From: Paraglaciecola arctica
GTDB lineage: Bacteria > Pseudomonadota > Gammaproteobacteria > Enterobacterales > Alteromonadaceae
Assembly (NCBI RefSeq): GCF_018861065.1
Contig: NZ_JAHKQO010000036.1
Span: forward strand, 583,865-647,864
Direction: 5' to 3'
Length of the DNA stretch: 64,000 nucleotides
The first letter of the stretch is position 1; every line of letters starts with the position of its first letter. This document shows, piece after piece, positions 28,601 to 37,250 of this stretch. A program made the translations under genes and the position numbers. The notes under the pieces are model-generated. The model searched no databases and was not told the DNA's origin. It saw only the letters and a program-made list of their open reading frames with translations.

Positions 28601-28770
28601 AACACGTTGCGGTTATCGATTCTAGGATCTTCTAAACGCGGAATATTGTTTATAGCCGACACACCGGCTACCACTAGTACTAAAATACTTAACACTAACA
28701 AGTGCCCATTGCGGAAAAACAAGCTATACCAAGGGAGGTGCAAACTATTTGGTTGCATAGGTTGTAACAT
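25645..28770 (-). CDS. RND efflux transporter permease
   Basis: A 1041-residue inner-membrane RND pump subunit, normal for the hydrophobe/amphiphile class. The two-fold layout is visible: N-terminal span near residue 25, first porter loop, six spans at about 350-540, second span and porter loop, and six final spans. The proton-relay Asp is seen in span 4 (GLLIDNAIVITDEI), and PFFLPGNIG-like and GVAINGSIVVI segments match the family. It would expel drugs or other amphiphiles as a trimer. Its start overlaps the stop of the adaptor gene by one base (TAATG), so the two are coupled. An outer membrane channel gene is absent here; TolC at 49227 could serve. Confidence 0.93.
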   Translation of the reverse strand: MLQPMQPNSLHLPWYSLFFRNGHLLVLSILVLVVAGVSAINNIPRLEDPRIDNRNVLVITPYPGASSERVEALVTDVIEDELRQLHEIKEIKSTSRSGTSIVSLELQAWVDNNTNEQIFSKIRDGISNAKLKFPQGAGDPLLDERRGATAFTLLIGLQPAKGYRTSMSIVSRMADQLSDQLRNVPGTELVRVYGEIDEEIRVTIDPQQLTSTGISISQASDLVASADPKVPAGTMYSKQQNMRMQVAHELDSVSVIRDLPLQANEQGGYLRLGDIAKVEKGARSPVADLGLVDGSQVVFVASRMQTTLRVDTWTDNAKEVVKNFNEQFGGTVTANIVFEQNTYTQTRLSDLTKNLLLGSLVVMAVVLVFMGMRASLIVGLALPLCAAFAIFSLSFFDEQIHQMSIFGIIIAIGLLIDNAIVITDEIRSKLVDSDISRVEALTQSISHLFVPLLASTLTTILGFMPIFLLPGNIGDFIGSIAISVVMALIGSLFISLTIIAALAARFLSRKSKASSAWYSIGIKAPAISLGYRTALETSLKRPAFGILACIAISISGFLLAGQLGNVFFPSADRDQFEIYLWMPEGTAIEETQNTVVKVDKLIRSKPQVAQLSWLVGGSYPSVYYNQVMNKDNSSHYANAVVTVNSVSAAKALIGGLQAELDQVFPATKIVVRAFGQGPPVSAPVGLNIFGPDINILNDLGEQVRLAMSQTPGISHSIASVTFGEPEWVLEATQEASQIAGMSLVEISQQLQYALEGKVGGSILEGTEEIPIRIRVGSDIGGELAQIQSLPLLSEKLARQGIWMPVSALGDFVLKPTVAGITRQNGERVNNVEAFLLPGATAIDVSEQVLKTLDDMNFTMPKGYRFKLAGDADKQQEALGQLATYAPVLLVLMITTLILSFRSLRLALVIGSVAILSVGLGMFSLWLSGIPIGFNPLLGCAGLIGVAINGSIVVIAAINANPHAKAGNIKHIVEETMGCSRHILSTTFTTVGGFIPMLLFSEGTFWPPLAVVLAGGVGFSVILSLVFTPLVVSKLNRVALKG

Positions 28771-29936
28771 TATAGCGATCCAGAAACAGAGTTAGCGGTG
28801 TTCCCGTCAGCCAGCAATACTTTTTGACCCGGAACTAAACGGTGTACACCACCCGACACTAACAAGTCGTTCTCTTTTAAAGGGCCTCGAACAAACGCCT
28901 GCTCCTCATCCACGTGTAACATTTCCACAAGTTTAGCCTGCAAATGCAACTCGCTGTCTATGGATTCAATAACGAATACACTCCATAGCCCCCTAACACC
29001 GCTTACTAGCGCTTTTCGTGGCACCCAAAACCCTTCCCCATTGATTGCGGTATTCATTACAAAATTTAATAAATCTCCGGGTAAAATAGTGAGATTTTGT
29101 TGTGTCAAACTGATAATCACATCGACGGTGCGAGTATCTACTCTGCGCTGTTGAGCGATTGACTTAATTTTACCTAACAACCGACTGGACGGAGAAAATA
29201 CTTCGACAACTTGGTCTACTACCAGTTTATTTGCATAGGCTGCAGAGAGCGCAAATCTCGCCTCTAATTGAGTGTTTTGCTGCAAGGTAAATAGGGTTTG
29301 CCCCGTCGCAACCACTGCTCCCTTGTCGACTAAACGACTAACTACACTGCCATCAAAAGGCGCCCGCAATTTAGTTTTACTTATCTCTACTTGTAGACTT
29401 TGAATGCGTGCTAACACTTCGTCGATAAAAGCATTGGCGGCGTTCACTGACTCTGTCGCTTCATCTAGGCGTTGAGCCGATTCAAGCTTCTTATCAACCA
29501 GTTCAATCACTCGTTTAAGCGATAACTTTGCGAGGTTAGCATCTGATTTCGCTCGATTCAAAATGGCGGTTAATTCAGTCATTTGAGCATCTAACCTTAA
29601 TGTATCCAGCTCAGCTAAGATTTGCCCTTGTTTTACACTTTGGCCTTCATCAACAACTATATTCACCACTGAACCCGTTAAATCAAATCCCACTGCTGCG
29701 GTCTGTGGAGCTTCAACTCGACCAACAATCAAATGTTTTTGAACATATTGCTCATGCCACTGTACTGGCATAACATTTACTAACGGCTTCTTTATATCTG
29801 TCGGAGCTAGTTGTGTCTGGCCGCTACCAGAAGCCTTCATTAGCAATATTAGTGCGAGCAAGGCAGTGAATGGGATTAACCAGATCCAGTATTTTTTAAA
29901 ACTTGGCTGTTGAGGCAACTGATTAGAGCTTGTCAT
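28770..29936 (-). CDS. RND efflux periplasmic adaptor (membrane fusion protein)
   Basis: A 388-residue HlyD/AcrA-type adaptor. A single N-terminal membrane span (about 14-31) anchors it, with no lipobox cysteine. Then come a lipoyl half (AAVGFDLTGSVVNIVVDEGQ), a long alpha-helical hairpin (about 110-190), the second lipoyl half (LRAPFDGSVVSRLVDKGA) and beta-barrel parts. It would bridge the RND permease encoded just downstream and an outer-membrane channel. The gene diverges from a TetR regulator, and the shared region holds a palindrome suited to that regulator. Confidence 0.92.
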   Translation of the reverse strand: MTSSNQLPQQPSFKKYWIWLIPFTALLALILLMKASGSGQTQLAPTDIKKPLVNVMPVQWHEQYVQKHLIVGRVEAPQTAAVGFDLTGSVVNIVVDEGQSVKQGQILAELDTLRLDAQMTELTAILNRAKSDANLAKLSLKRVIELVDKKLESAQRLDEATESVNAANAFIDEVLARIQSLQVEISKTKLRAPFDGSVVSRLVDKGAVVATGQTLFTLQQNTQLEARFALSAAYANKLVVDQVVEVFSPSSRLLGKIKSIAQQRRVDTRTVDVIISLTQQNLTILPGDLLNFVMNTAINGEGFWVPRKALVSGVRGLWSVFVIESIDSELHLQAKLVEMLHVDEEQAFVRGPLKENDLLVSGGVHRLVPGQKVLLADGNTANSVSGSL

Positions 29937-29981
29937 GAATTTCCTGCTGGATTAGGTTAGAATGCTATTGAAGATTTAAAT

Positions 29982-29996
29982 ACTAGACTGTCTAGT
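29982..29996. promoter_or_regulatory. Putative TetR-family operator
   Basis: A perfect 15-bp palindrome, ACTAGAC-T-GTCTAGT, in the region between the efflux adaptor and the TetR regulator. A TATAAT box (30003-30008) on the plus strand lies just beyond it, so a bound repressor would cover promoter DNA for one or both genes. The size and symmetry suit a TetR dimer. Assignment to the neighbouring TetR is inferred from position. Confidence 0.65.
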
Positions 29997-30062
29997 TTGA
30001 TATATAATAGTATTTAATATTTCAGTTGCCAATTGTTTTTTAATGTCTGTAGAGGTTTCACA

Positions 30063-30710
30063 TTGTTAAATAACCAAATAAATAAATCGGGAAGGCCATC
30101 AGGAAGGCCAAAAAGTGTGCAAAAGCGTAAGCAAATTCTTGAGGCTGCCAGCGACCTATTTTTGGAATTTGGTTTTAGCGGCTGCTCGATGGAAATGGTG
30201 GCAAAACAATCGGGTGTATCTAAACAAACCGTTTATTCACACTTTGATAATAAAGAAGCATTGTTTTTAGCTGTGATTGAGGACAAATGTGCTGAATACC
30301 AGCTCGATGTGAAACTCCTAGACAACGGGAACCATGATTTGTCGCAAGTATTGCGCGAAAGAGGTTTGCAGATAGTTAAGTTGCTGCATGATCACAAGGT
30401 GATCGCCATTTATAGAGTCATAATAGGTGAAGTCAACAGTAACCCTAGAGTGGCAGAATTGTTCTACCAAGCAGGTCCAAAACACACAGTAGAATATTTG
30501 GCAAAGTGTTTTCTGAATTATGGTGAACACTCAATGACCGAGGAATTAGCTCATAAAAATGCGGTTATTTTCTTTAACCTGCTTAAAAGTGAGTTTCACA
30601 TCAAGAGTATTTTAGGGTTAAACTTTGCGCTGTCTGAGTCACAGCAAGTAGCACTGGTTGAAGTTGCCGCTCGACAAATTGAACATTTACTGGCATCCGA
30701 AGTACGCTAG
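30063..30710 (+). CDS. TetR/AcrR family transcriptional regulator
   Basis: A 215-residue TetR regulator, probably the repressor of the divergent efflux pump. The N-terminal HTH has the family pattern: RKQILEAASDLFLEFGFSGCSMEMVAKQSGVSKQTVYSHFDNKEALFLAV. A basic arm with a tandem GRPSGRPKS motif precedes it, encoded by a directly repeated GGAAGGCCA. The start is placed at TTG 30063, with AGAGG 7 bases upstream; the frame could also start at TTG 30033 but without a ribosome binding site. The C-terminal ligand-binding domain is diverse and its effector cannot be read. Confidence 0.88.
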   Translation: MLNNQINKSGRPSGRPKSVQKRKQILEAASDLFLEFGFSGCSMEMVAKQSGVSKQTVYSHFDNKEALFLAVIEDKCAEYQLDVKLLDNGNHDLSQVLRERGLQIVKLLHDHKVIAIYRVIIGEVNSNPRVAELFYQAGPKHTVEYLAKCFLNYGEHSMTEELAHKNAVIFFNLLKSEFHIKSILGLNFALSESQQVALVEVAARQIEHLLASEVR

Positions 30711-30772
30711 CTTTATAGATGTAGTGGCCAATATAACTTGGCACTTTATAAGTTTTAATTAGTCATAGAGGT

Positions 30773-33700
30773 ATGTATGCAAAGTTCAGTGATTCAATCA
30801 TGGATATAAATATTCGACAGTTTCTATTATTAATTCTCAGTTTTATTACTTTTTTCACTCAAGCTGATACCTTATGGATCGATAAGTCTCCGCAAACTAG
30901 TGCAAAAAACGTCACCCCTTTACGAGTAGTAGCCGCGCAATCTAGATTATTACAAATAAATAAGTCGCTGTTGGCAACGACCTTTGCAGATGTTGACTTA
31001 GAAACTGAACTAAACGTTCCTCTTCCAAACGGTTTAAACATAGTTGTTAAACTAAGCCCATCACCTATTTTGAGTGACGATTTAGCCAAACAATTTCCAG
31101 AGTTTATGACATACCAAGCTCAACAACTTGATCAGCCCCAAAACGTTGGGCGATTTAGTATTTCTCATCTGGGCTTGTTTGGATTTTTTAGGTACAACGA
31201 TAAATGGATGTTGTTATCACCTAAATATCAAGGTGAAACGTTAGACTATGCCAGTTATTGGTACAAAGATGCCCCCTCGAATCCCGATGAAGCGACACGT
31301 ACTGCTGATTTTTTGCTAAGCGAACAGTATTTACAAGAGCCAGTCATATCCCAAAAGGCAGTCACCACGGGAGATACAGTGCGGACTTATTCACTGGCAA
31401 TTAGTACCACAGCAGAATATACCCAAACATTGGGAGGAACTACTCAAAATGTCGTAGCGGAACTGATGACTTTGGTTAACCGCATCAATCAGGTTTTATT
31501 GGTTGATTTAGCATTACAATTTGAATTGGTTGATAACCAAAATATTATCTTTTTTGATGCCGCAAGTGATCCCTTTACGAATTCCGATGCAGCAACGGAT
31601 ATTGAAGCCAATCAAGAAGTTATAGATCAAGCGATCGGTGAACAAAACTATGACATAGGCCATGTTCTTGGAACCAATGGTGGAGGCTTAGCTTACGTAG
31701 GAGTGGTATGTAATAGTGAATATAAAGCCCAAGGTTATACTGGCTTAAATAATCCTCAAGGAGAACGTTTTTATATTGATTTAGTTGCCCATGAATTGGG
31801 ACATCAACTAGGCGCTGGACATTCTTTTAACGCAACTAACTCCGCCAGCTGTGACCAAAGTTCGCGCTCTGCTGGTTCGGCGTACGAACCCGGCAGTGGT
31901 TCTACCATTATGTCTTATGCGGGTATTTGTAATTCACAAAACTTACAAAATAACAGTGACCCTTATTTTCATTCCATATCCATTCAAGAGATTCGTAGCT
32001 ATGTTGACAGTTTTTCGGGCAGACGGTGTGGTGTTGAGACCTCTATTGATAACGCCATTCCACAAATTCAATTACAACAAAATGCATTTACCATTCCCCC
32101 TAGTACTCCTTTTGTTTTAGATGGTACGGCCACTGACGAAAACAATGATGTACTCACCTACAGCTGGGAGCAATTTGATAATGGTGGCAGCTCAGGCGCC
32201 ACAGCAAGTTTAAATGAATTAAATAGCGACAATGGTAATAATCCACTGTTTCGATCTTATAGCCCAGTGGCTTATTCATACCGCTACTTTCCTGAATTAG
32301 GTGATGTGCTTGCAAATCAAACCACGCTCGGCGAGACCTATGCAACCACCGATAGAGACATGCGTTTTCGGTTAACAACTCGAGATAATAAAGGCGGTGT
32401 AAACCAACAGGATGTGGTTATTACAGTGGATAGTAGTAGTCAAGCTTTCAGCATTGATACCCCAGATGAATGGCAAGCCCAGTTCGAACAAAACGTAACT
32501 TGGAATATAGGTGATACTTCAACAGCCCCCATCAATTGTACGAATGTTGATATTTTACTCATCGCCAATACCAATAACCCTGTTGAAACGACAGTACAAT
32601 TAGCGACCCCAAATGATGGACAGCAAATAGTACGGGCCCCTGATATTACTAGCACAGCGGCAAGATTAGTATTGAAATGCAGCGACAACGTATTTTATTC
32701 AGTCAGCAATAGCGAATTCGCGATTATAGGCTTAGATCCGGTTGCCCCCTCAATTGATAGTCAAAATAGCATCACCATCAATGAAGACTCGCAGCGTCAA
32801 ATCGACTTTGCGGATTTAAACGTAACCGATCCTGATTCACAGTACCCAGATGATTTCTCTGTTACGCTTCAAGAAGGAGAAAACTACAGTATTAACCAAC
32901 AAACTGTGATCCCTGACGCCGACTTTCAGGGTACCTTACTGGTCCCTGTAGTAATAAATGATGGCGGATTAGATAGCAATCAATACACAGTGCAAGTACA
33001 AGTCTTAGCAATCAATGACGTTCCCGTTGCCACCTCTGAAAATCAGAGCTCCATTAGCATCGATGAAGACACAGAGTTGCAAATTAATTTGAGCGATTTA
33101 ACCGTGGTTGATCCGGACTCTATCTTTCCAGATGATTTCACTTTAACTATCGAAGGTGGCGATAATTACACTGTTGTTCAAGACACGATAACTCCCGATC
33201 CAGACTTTAGCGGCCTATTAGCTGTACCGGTATTGGTTAATGATGGTGAATCAGACAGCAACACCCTGATATTTCAAATACAAGTAGTGGCGGTGAACGA
33301 CGCTCCCATCGCAAGCTCCAATAATTTGGATGATATTAGCATTGACGAAGACTCCCCATGGTTATTCGATTTTAATGATCTAGCCATTATCGATCCTGAT
33401 TCAAACTATCCAGATGACTTCACCTTGATAATTCAAGCAGGTGATAATTATAGTAGTGACCAACAAATCCTCACACCCGATGCCGACTTTAATGGCATCT
33501 TAACCGCACAATTACTGGTTAACGATGGCGAATTAGACAGCAACGTATTGACCTTTCAAATTGAAGTAGTGGCGGTAAATGACGCGCCTGTTGCAAATGA
33601 CGATACTATTTCGATTCAACAAAACAGCGAAACTACAAGTGTTGACCTACTAAGCAACGATCTAGATGTCGACCAAGATACACTCAGCATCACATCATTT

Positions 33701-33976
33701 ACCTATTCTGGTGCGGCTGAAGTGGCCATAGTGGATCAACAACTCACCTATACCCCAGCATCGGGATTTACAGGTAGCGAATCAATAGTCTATGTTGTAT
33801 CAGACGGAGTGTTAACAGATGAAGCGAACCTAACTATTCAAGTTAATTCTGCGCCAGTGATTTCTAACAACTCCGGAGACTCAGGAGGGGGAACTATAGC
33901 ACTTTTGAACCTACTGCTTGTTCTAGGGTTTGTTATGAAGTTTTATCAAACATTTAATAAGGGACGTTATGAATAA
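30773..33976 (+). CDS. Secreted reprolysin-like metalloprotease with cadherin-like repeats and GlyGly-CTERM tail
   Basis: A 1067-residue exported protease. A signal peptide ends near TQADT (about residue 33). The zinc motif HELGHQLGAGH at residues 340-350, with a following SYAGIC Met-turn, marks a metzincin of the M12B (reprolysin-like) group. After the catalytic domain come an Ig/PKD-like stretch and three tandem repeats of about 92-94 residues with DPDSxxPDDFT and VNDGExDSN calcium-type motifs, then a fourth, diverged repeat. The C-terminus (SGGGTIALLNLLLVLGF, then basic residues) is a GlyGly-CTERM, the rhombosortase and type II secretion tag. ATG 30800 is an alternative start. It probably degrades external protein. 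Confidence 0.9.
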   Translation: MYAKFSDSIMDINIRQFLLLILSFITFFTQADTLWIDKSPQTSAKNVTPLRVVAAQSRLLQINKSLLATTFADVDLETELNVPLPNGLNIVVKLSPSPILSDDLAKQFPEFMTYQAQQLDQPQNVGRFSISHLGLFGFFRYNDKWMLLSPKYQGETLDYASYWYKDAPSNPDEATRTADFLLSEQYLQEPVISQKAVTTGDTVRTYSLAISTTAEYTQTLGGTTQNVVAELMTLVNRINQVLLVDLALQFELVDNQNIIFFDAASDPFTNSDAATDIEANQEVIDQAIGEQNYDIGHVLGTNGGGLAYVGVVCNSEYKAQGYTGLNNPQGERFYIDLVAHELGHQLGAGHSFNATNSASCDQSSRSAGSAYEPGSGSTIMSYAGICNSQNLQNNSDPYFHSISIQEIRSYVDSFSGRRCGVETSIDNAIPQIQLQQNAFTIPPSTPFVLDGTATDENNDVLTYSWEQFDNGGSSGATASLNELNSDNGNNPLFRSYSPVAYSYRYFPELGDVLANQTTLGETYATTDRDMRFRLTTRDNKGGVNQQDVVITVDSSSQAFSIDTPDEWQAQFEQNVTWNIGDTSTAPINCTNVDILLIANTNNPVETTVQLATPNDGQQIVRAPDITSTAARLVLKCSDNVFYSVSNSEFAIIGLDPVAPSIDSQNSITINEDSQRQIDFADLNVTDPDSQYPDDFSVTLQEGENYSINQQTVIPDADFQGTLLVPVVINDGGLDSNQYTVQVQVLAINDVPVATSENQSSISIDEDTELQINLSDLTVVDPDSIFPDDFTLTIEGGDNYTVVQDTITPDPDFSGLLAVPVLVNDGESDSNTLIFQIQVVAVNDAPIASSNNLDDISIDEDSPWLFDFNDLAIIDPDSNYPDDFTLIIQAGDNYSSDQQILTPDADFNGILTAQLLVNDGELDSNVLTFQIEVVAVNDAPVANDDTISIQQNSETTSVDLLSNDLDVDQDTLSITSFTYSGAAEVAIVDQQLTYTPASGFTGSESIVYVVSDGVLTDEANLTIQVNSAPVISNNSGDSGGGTIALLNLLLVLGFVMKFYQTFNKGRYE
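32747..33586 (+). repeat. Three tandem cadherin-like repeats within the protease gene
   Basis: Three consecutive units of 276, 282 and 282 bases (32747-33022, 33023-33304, 33305-33586), each encoding an IDED start, a DxxPDDF core, a GDNY segment and an NDGExDSN loop. The last two units have the same length and similar protein sequence, so the array arose by duplication. A fourth, diverged unit follows. Confidence 0.85.
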
Positions 33977-34397
33977 TCAAAAATTTTGTTTAACAATTGT
34001 CGCTTCCGTAGCTTGTTTGTCCTTAGGTTGCAGTCAAACCACTACCTCTTCACAATCACAAGAAACGGAGGCAACCATAGTTAATCAAAGTACAAAAAAC
34101 GCGACTAATCAGTCGAACGACCTTAGTTGGCTGCGGTATGCGGATCCTAAAGCGGATGCGAATTTAGCCATAGATAAACAGGATTTTACTTTGTTGGCGT
34201 TTGCTGGAAGAGTCACCACTTTTCCGGGGCTCGACGACGCATCATCTAGCCTGCAACAGCAGTGTGGTTATCGGTTATTAGCCAATAGTAGTGACGCACT
34301 GAGATCACCAAGTGAATTAGATTTACGCAAAAAACTATACCAGTACGCCGCGACTTTTAATCAAATAGTCTCAGCCGCCTGCCAAAAAAATAAATAA
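33969..34397 (+). CDS. Small lipoprotein, function unknown
   Basis: A 142-residue protein with a lipoprotein signal: basic start, hydrophobic core and the lipobox LSLGC, with Cys21 the lipidated residue. The next residues are Ser/Gln/Thr, not Asp, so outer-membrane sorting is expected. The rest has no known motif; it includes a soluble stretch (LSWLRYADPKADANLAIDKQ) and one Cys pair. It overlaps the protease gene by 8 bases, so it is coupled to the protease and may help its secretion or anchoring. I do not recognise the family. Confidence 0.75.
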   Translation: MNNQKFCLTIVASVACLSLGCSQTTTSSQSQETEATIVNQSTKNATNQSNDLSWLRYADPKADANLAIDKQDFTLLAFAGRVTTFPGLDDASSSLQQQCGYRLLANSSDALRSPSELDLRKKLYQYAATFNQIVSAACQKNK

Positions 34398-34413
34398 CGA
34401 AACTGCTTTAAAT

Positions 34414-34463
34414 CAGCCCATGACCCAGTTGTTTGAGTTATGGGCTGGTAATTGTTCTTTTTT
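34414..34463 (+). terminator. Possible terminator after the protease-lipoprotein pair
   Basis: An 8-bp stem (CAGCCCAT/ATGGGCTG) with an 18-base loop, then a T-rich tail (TTCTTTTTT) about 8 bases further on. Position directly behind the lipoprotein gene fits, though the gap before the T-run is longer than ideal. Confidence 0.5.
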
Positions 34464-34471
34464 AACAGTAA

Positions 34472-34786
34472 TCACTTGGTGCTAGTCAGGTAATCAAATA
34501 CCTTTGACGCATTACGTTGTTCTGAAAAGGATAGAAGATCAACTCCGTTACAAGACATACCATTTTCTGCCGTTAGTTTTTTCAAAACAGACTGGTTACT
34601 TCTCGCCACCACACCGATTTTACTCCTAACACTTTTCTTAAGCATATTGACGTCATCTTTCACTACAGCTTCGCAAAAATTTGCGTATGCCAAGTCCCCT
34701 GCATACTTCACCTTGTCGGTTGAACCCAATTTTGCAGTTGCATTCAGTGTACATAACACCATTGATAGCGCGATTAGTTTTTTCAT
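34472..34786 (-). CDS. DUF3718-like small exported protein
   Basis: A 104-residue protein with a cleavable signal peptide (MKKLIALSMVLCTLNATA). The mature part of about 85 residues has two cysteines (NFCEAV and GMSCNG), likely a disulfide, and the LSFSEQRNASKVFDYL ending. By eye it resembles DUF3718 proteins common in Alteromonadales, of unknown function. It stands alone, convergent with the lipoprotein gene. ATG is preceded by GGAG, a good ribosome binding site. Confidence 0.65.
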   Translation of the reverse strand: MKKLIALSMVLCTLNATAKLGSTDKVKYAGDLAYANFCEAVVKDDVNMLKKSVRSKIGVVARSNQSVLKKLTAENGMSCNGVDLLSFSEQRNASKVFDYLTSTK

Positions 34787-35231
34787 TTGTATTCTCCAAT
34801 TAGTTCAAAAAACGGCCACAAACCGCAGTGTATTTATGACTGATCGAGAAATAAATTTCTGTTTTTTTATTGTATTGAACTAGTAAAACTGATGTAAAAC
34901 ATAGAGTTAATTTTATGTTGCATCTATAACTACTTGAAAACGATGGCAATTTCAAAATTAATTATTCCATTACGGAATTAAAAGCATTATTTTAATAACA
35001 ATTAATATAAAAATGGTGTGGTTGGAGCACCAAATTACCTTGCTATTCTTTGTTTGTTAAGGCTCGTTAACAGTATTCAAACCAACAAAATTGCTCAACG
35101 CTAGTTTTTCCCTCTTACAACTCATTGCTTATTAGCGCTCTGAATAAATTTTTTGCTATCAACATCCCACAAAACAAGACGGCAAGGTATGTAGGTATTA
35201 TAATCCTCAAAATTTTTCGACAAATCATGCC
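34787..35231. other. AT-rich intergenic region before aguA
   Basis: About 445 bases, AT-rich, between divergent genes. I find no convincing ORF or RNA gene. Two short hairpins are visible (TTCC/GGAA near 34966 and TGGTG/CACCA near 35014-35032), neither with terminator features. It presumably contains the promoters for aguA and for the small exported protein. Confidence 0.5.
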
Positions 35232-36293
35232 ATGACTGAAACTTACCAACTAATACCCGAGTGGGCTCAACAAGAAGCCGTATTGCTAGTTTGGCCTGAT
35301 CACAATACCGATTGGCAACCATGGCTAGAAGAAGTACAAAACGTTTATCTAAACATCATAAAGTCCCTTAACCAGGCAAATACCCAAGTAGTATTGTTAG
35401 TGCGTGATAACGAGGTTAGAAATTGTCTAGCAAAGTTGCATAAAGCGGCACAAGTATTGATAGTCAAAGCTGATTACAATGATACATGGATAAGAGATTA
35501 CGGTTTTTTAAGTTGCGCAAATGAGTCAGGATTGCAGCCTATCGAATTTGAGTTTAATGGTTGGGGGCATAAATTCGATGCATCCAAAGACAACCAAATA
35601 AATCGGCTTGTTCTAAGCCAACTGTGTGACAAAGGGATCAAATCTGTCGATTTAGTCCTTGAAGGTGGAGCATTAGAGATTGACCAACATGGTAACCTGT
35701 TATCTACTGAATTATGTCTTACGAATCCTAAACGTAATGGCAATAAATCCCTGGCGGCCTACCAACAAGATTTTAAGGATTTTCTCGGCGCTAAACACAG
35801 CCTGATATTACAAAATGGACACTTAGAGGGTGATGATACCGATGGGCACATAGACACATTAGTGCGTTTTACGCCAAACAATGGGTTAGTGATCCAGTCG
35901 GCTTCTAATCGCCCTGCCGATAAACATTACTCGGGGTTAGCGGCCCTAGTCACAGAATGCCAACAAGCTTTACCTACACATCAAATTTTTGAATTGCCGT
36001 TACCTTATGTAGTGAATTCACAAGGAGACAGGCTCCCTGCTTCTTACGCCAATTTTTTGATTTCCAACCAACACATTTTATGTCCGATTTATCAACAAGC
36101 AGAAGATGAATTAGCCATGCAGATTATGCAAAAAGCTTTTCCTGAATTTACCATTGTGCCGATTAACTGCCTGCCCTTAATACAACAATTTGGGAGTTTG
36201 CACTGTATAAGTATGCAAATACCTTGTGGCATACTTAAACCAGCAATACTGCAGTCTTTCGTCAACGGAGTCCATGTTTATGCAAACACGTAA
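35232..36293 (+). CDS. aguA: Agmatine deiminase family protein
   Basis: A 353-residue peptidyl-arginine-deiminase fold enzyme. Agmatine deiminase turns agmatine into N-carbamoylputrescine. Visible motifs are DTWIRDYGF near residue 86, LEGGALEIDQHGNLLST, the EGDDTDGHIDTLVRF segment with active-site Asp and His, and the nucleophile Cys325 in GSLHCIS. It overlaps the N-carbamoylputrescine amidase gene by 14 bases; the two should form the two-step agmatine-to-putrescine route. The C-terminal motif is IPCGI rather than the more usual QEP form, so a relative with a different guanidine substrate is possible. Confidence 0.85.
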   Translation: MTETYQLIPEWAQQEAVLLVWPDHNTDWQPWLEEVQNVYLNIIKSLNQANTQVVLLVRDNEVRNCLAKLHKAAQVLIVKADYNDTWIRDYGFLSCANESGLQPIEFEFNGWGHKFDASKDNQINRLVLSQLCDKGIKSVDLVLEGGALEIDQHGNLLSTELCLTNPKRNGNKSLAAYQQDFKDFLGAKHSLILQNGHLEGDDTDGHIDTLVRFTPNNGLVIQSASNRPADKHYSGLAALVTECQQALPTHQIFELPLPYVVNSQGDRLPASYANFLISNQHILCPIYQQAEDELAMQIMQKAFPEFTIVPINCLPLIQQFGSLHCISMQIPCGILKPAILQSFVNGVHVYANT

Positions 36294-37173
36294 TCTAAAG
36301 GTGGGCTTGGTTCAACAAGCCGTTGCCAGTAACAACAAAGAAGAAAACTGGGCGCGTAGCGCAGAACAATTGTCGGTACTTGCCGCCGAAGGGTGCGAAC
36401 TCGTAATGTTACAAGAGTTGCACAGTACCTTGTATTTTTGTCAGCAAGAAAACACCGATTATTTTGATTTAGCGGAACCTATACCCGGAGCTGCCACCGA
36501 TTATTTTGCAGACTTGGCAGCAAAATTAAACATAGTGCTTATCACCTCATTATTTGAAAAACGCGGTTCCGGCTTGTACCACAATACTGCGGTAGTCTTT
36601 GATCGCCAACAGGGTTTGGTCGGTAAATATCGTAAAATGCATATCCCAGATGATCCTGGGTTTTATGAAAAATTCTATTTCACACCTGGTGATATGGGCT
36701 TTGAACCCATTCAAACAAGCGTGGGGAAACTGGGAGTGTTGGTTTGTTGGGATCAATGGTATCCAGAAGCGGCGAGACTTATGGCTATGGCTGGTGCAGA
36801 AATCTTATTTTATCCCACTGCCATAGGTTGGGATAAGAACGACTCCGCAGCAGAACAAAGTCGCCAGCACGATGCTTGGCAAACAATACAACGTTCTCAT
36901 GCAGTCGCCAATTCATTGCCAGTAGTAGTAGCCAACCGCACAGGATTTGAAACGTCACCAGTGGCTGGCGATCCGGGTATTCAATTTTGGGGGCAAAGTT
37001 TTATTGCTGGTCCACAAGGTGAAATTCTAGCGCAAGCTAGCAGTGACAAAGAAGAAAACTTAGTCGTCGAAATAGATCTTGATCGCAGTGAACAAATTAA
37101 ACGGATATGGCCATATTTTAGAGATCGCAGAATCGATGCTTATGATGACATCACCAAGAGATGGCGGGATTGA
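36280..37173 (+). CDS. aguB: N-carbamoylputrescine amidase
   Basis: A 297-residue carbon-nitrogen hydrolase of the nitrilase superfamily that releases putrescine, ammonia and CO2 from N-carbamoylputrescine. The Glu-Lys-Cys triad is visible: E in LQELHS, K in KYRKMHIPDD and Cys156 in LVCWDQWYPE. The start is put at ATG 36280 with GGAG nine bases upstream; the ATG two codons earlier (36274) is too close to it and the longer frame from 36226 lies inside aguA. Pairing with aguA supports the specific name. Confidence 0.93.
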   Translation: MQTRNLKVGLVQQAVASNNKEENWARSAEQLSVLAAEGCELVMLQELHSTLYFCQQENTDYFDLAEPIPGAATDYFADLAAKLNIVLITSLFEKRGSGLYHNTAVVFDRQQGLVGKYRKMHIPDDPGFYEKFYFTPGDMGFEPIQTSVGKLGVLVCWDQWYPEAARLMAMAGAEILFYPTAIGWDKNDSAAEQSRQHDAWQTIQRSHAVANSLPVVVANRTGFETSPVAGDPGIQFWGQSFIAGPQGEILAQASSDKEENLVVEIDLDRSEQIKRIWPYFRDRRIDAYDDITKRWRD

Positions 37174-37250
37174 GCTTGAATAAACGCCACTAGAAAATGG
37201 CGAATTTATATCAATTTAAGGTGATTGACTGCACGATTACAATCACATTT

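Noticed and set aside
32747-33586. Regular repeats as a possible CRISPR or minisatellite
   Set aside because: The unit is about 280 bases, in frame, and encodes cadherin-like domains.
36226-36279. Extended N-terminus of aguB from 36226
   Set aside because: The 18 extra codons lie inside aguA, have no ribosome binding site, and add sequence absent from the family; ATG 36280 fits better.
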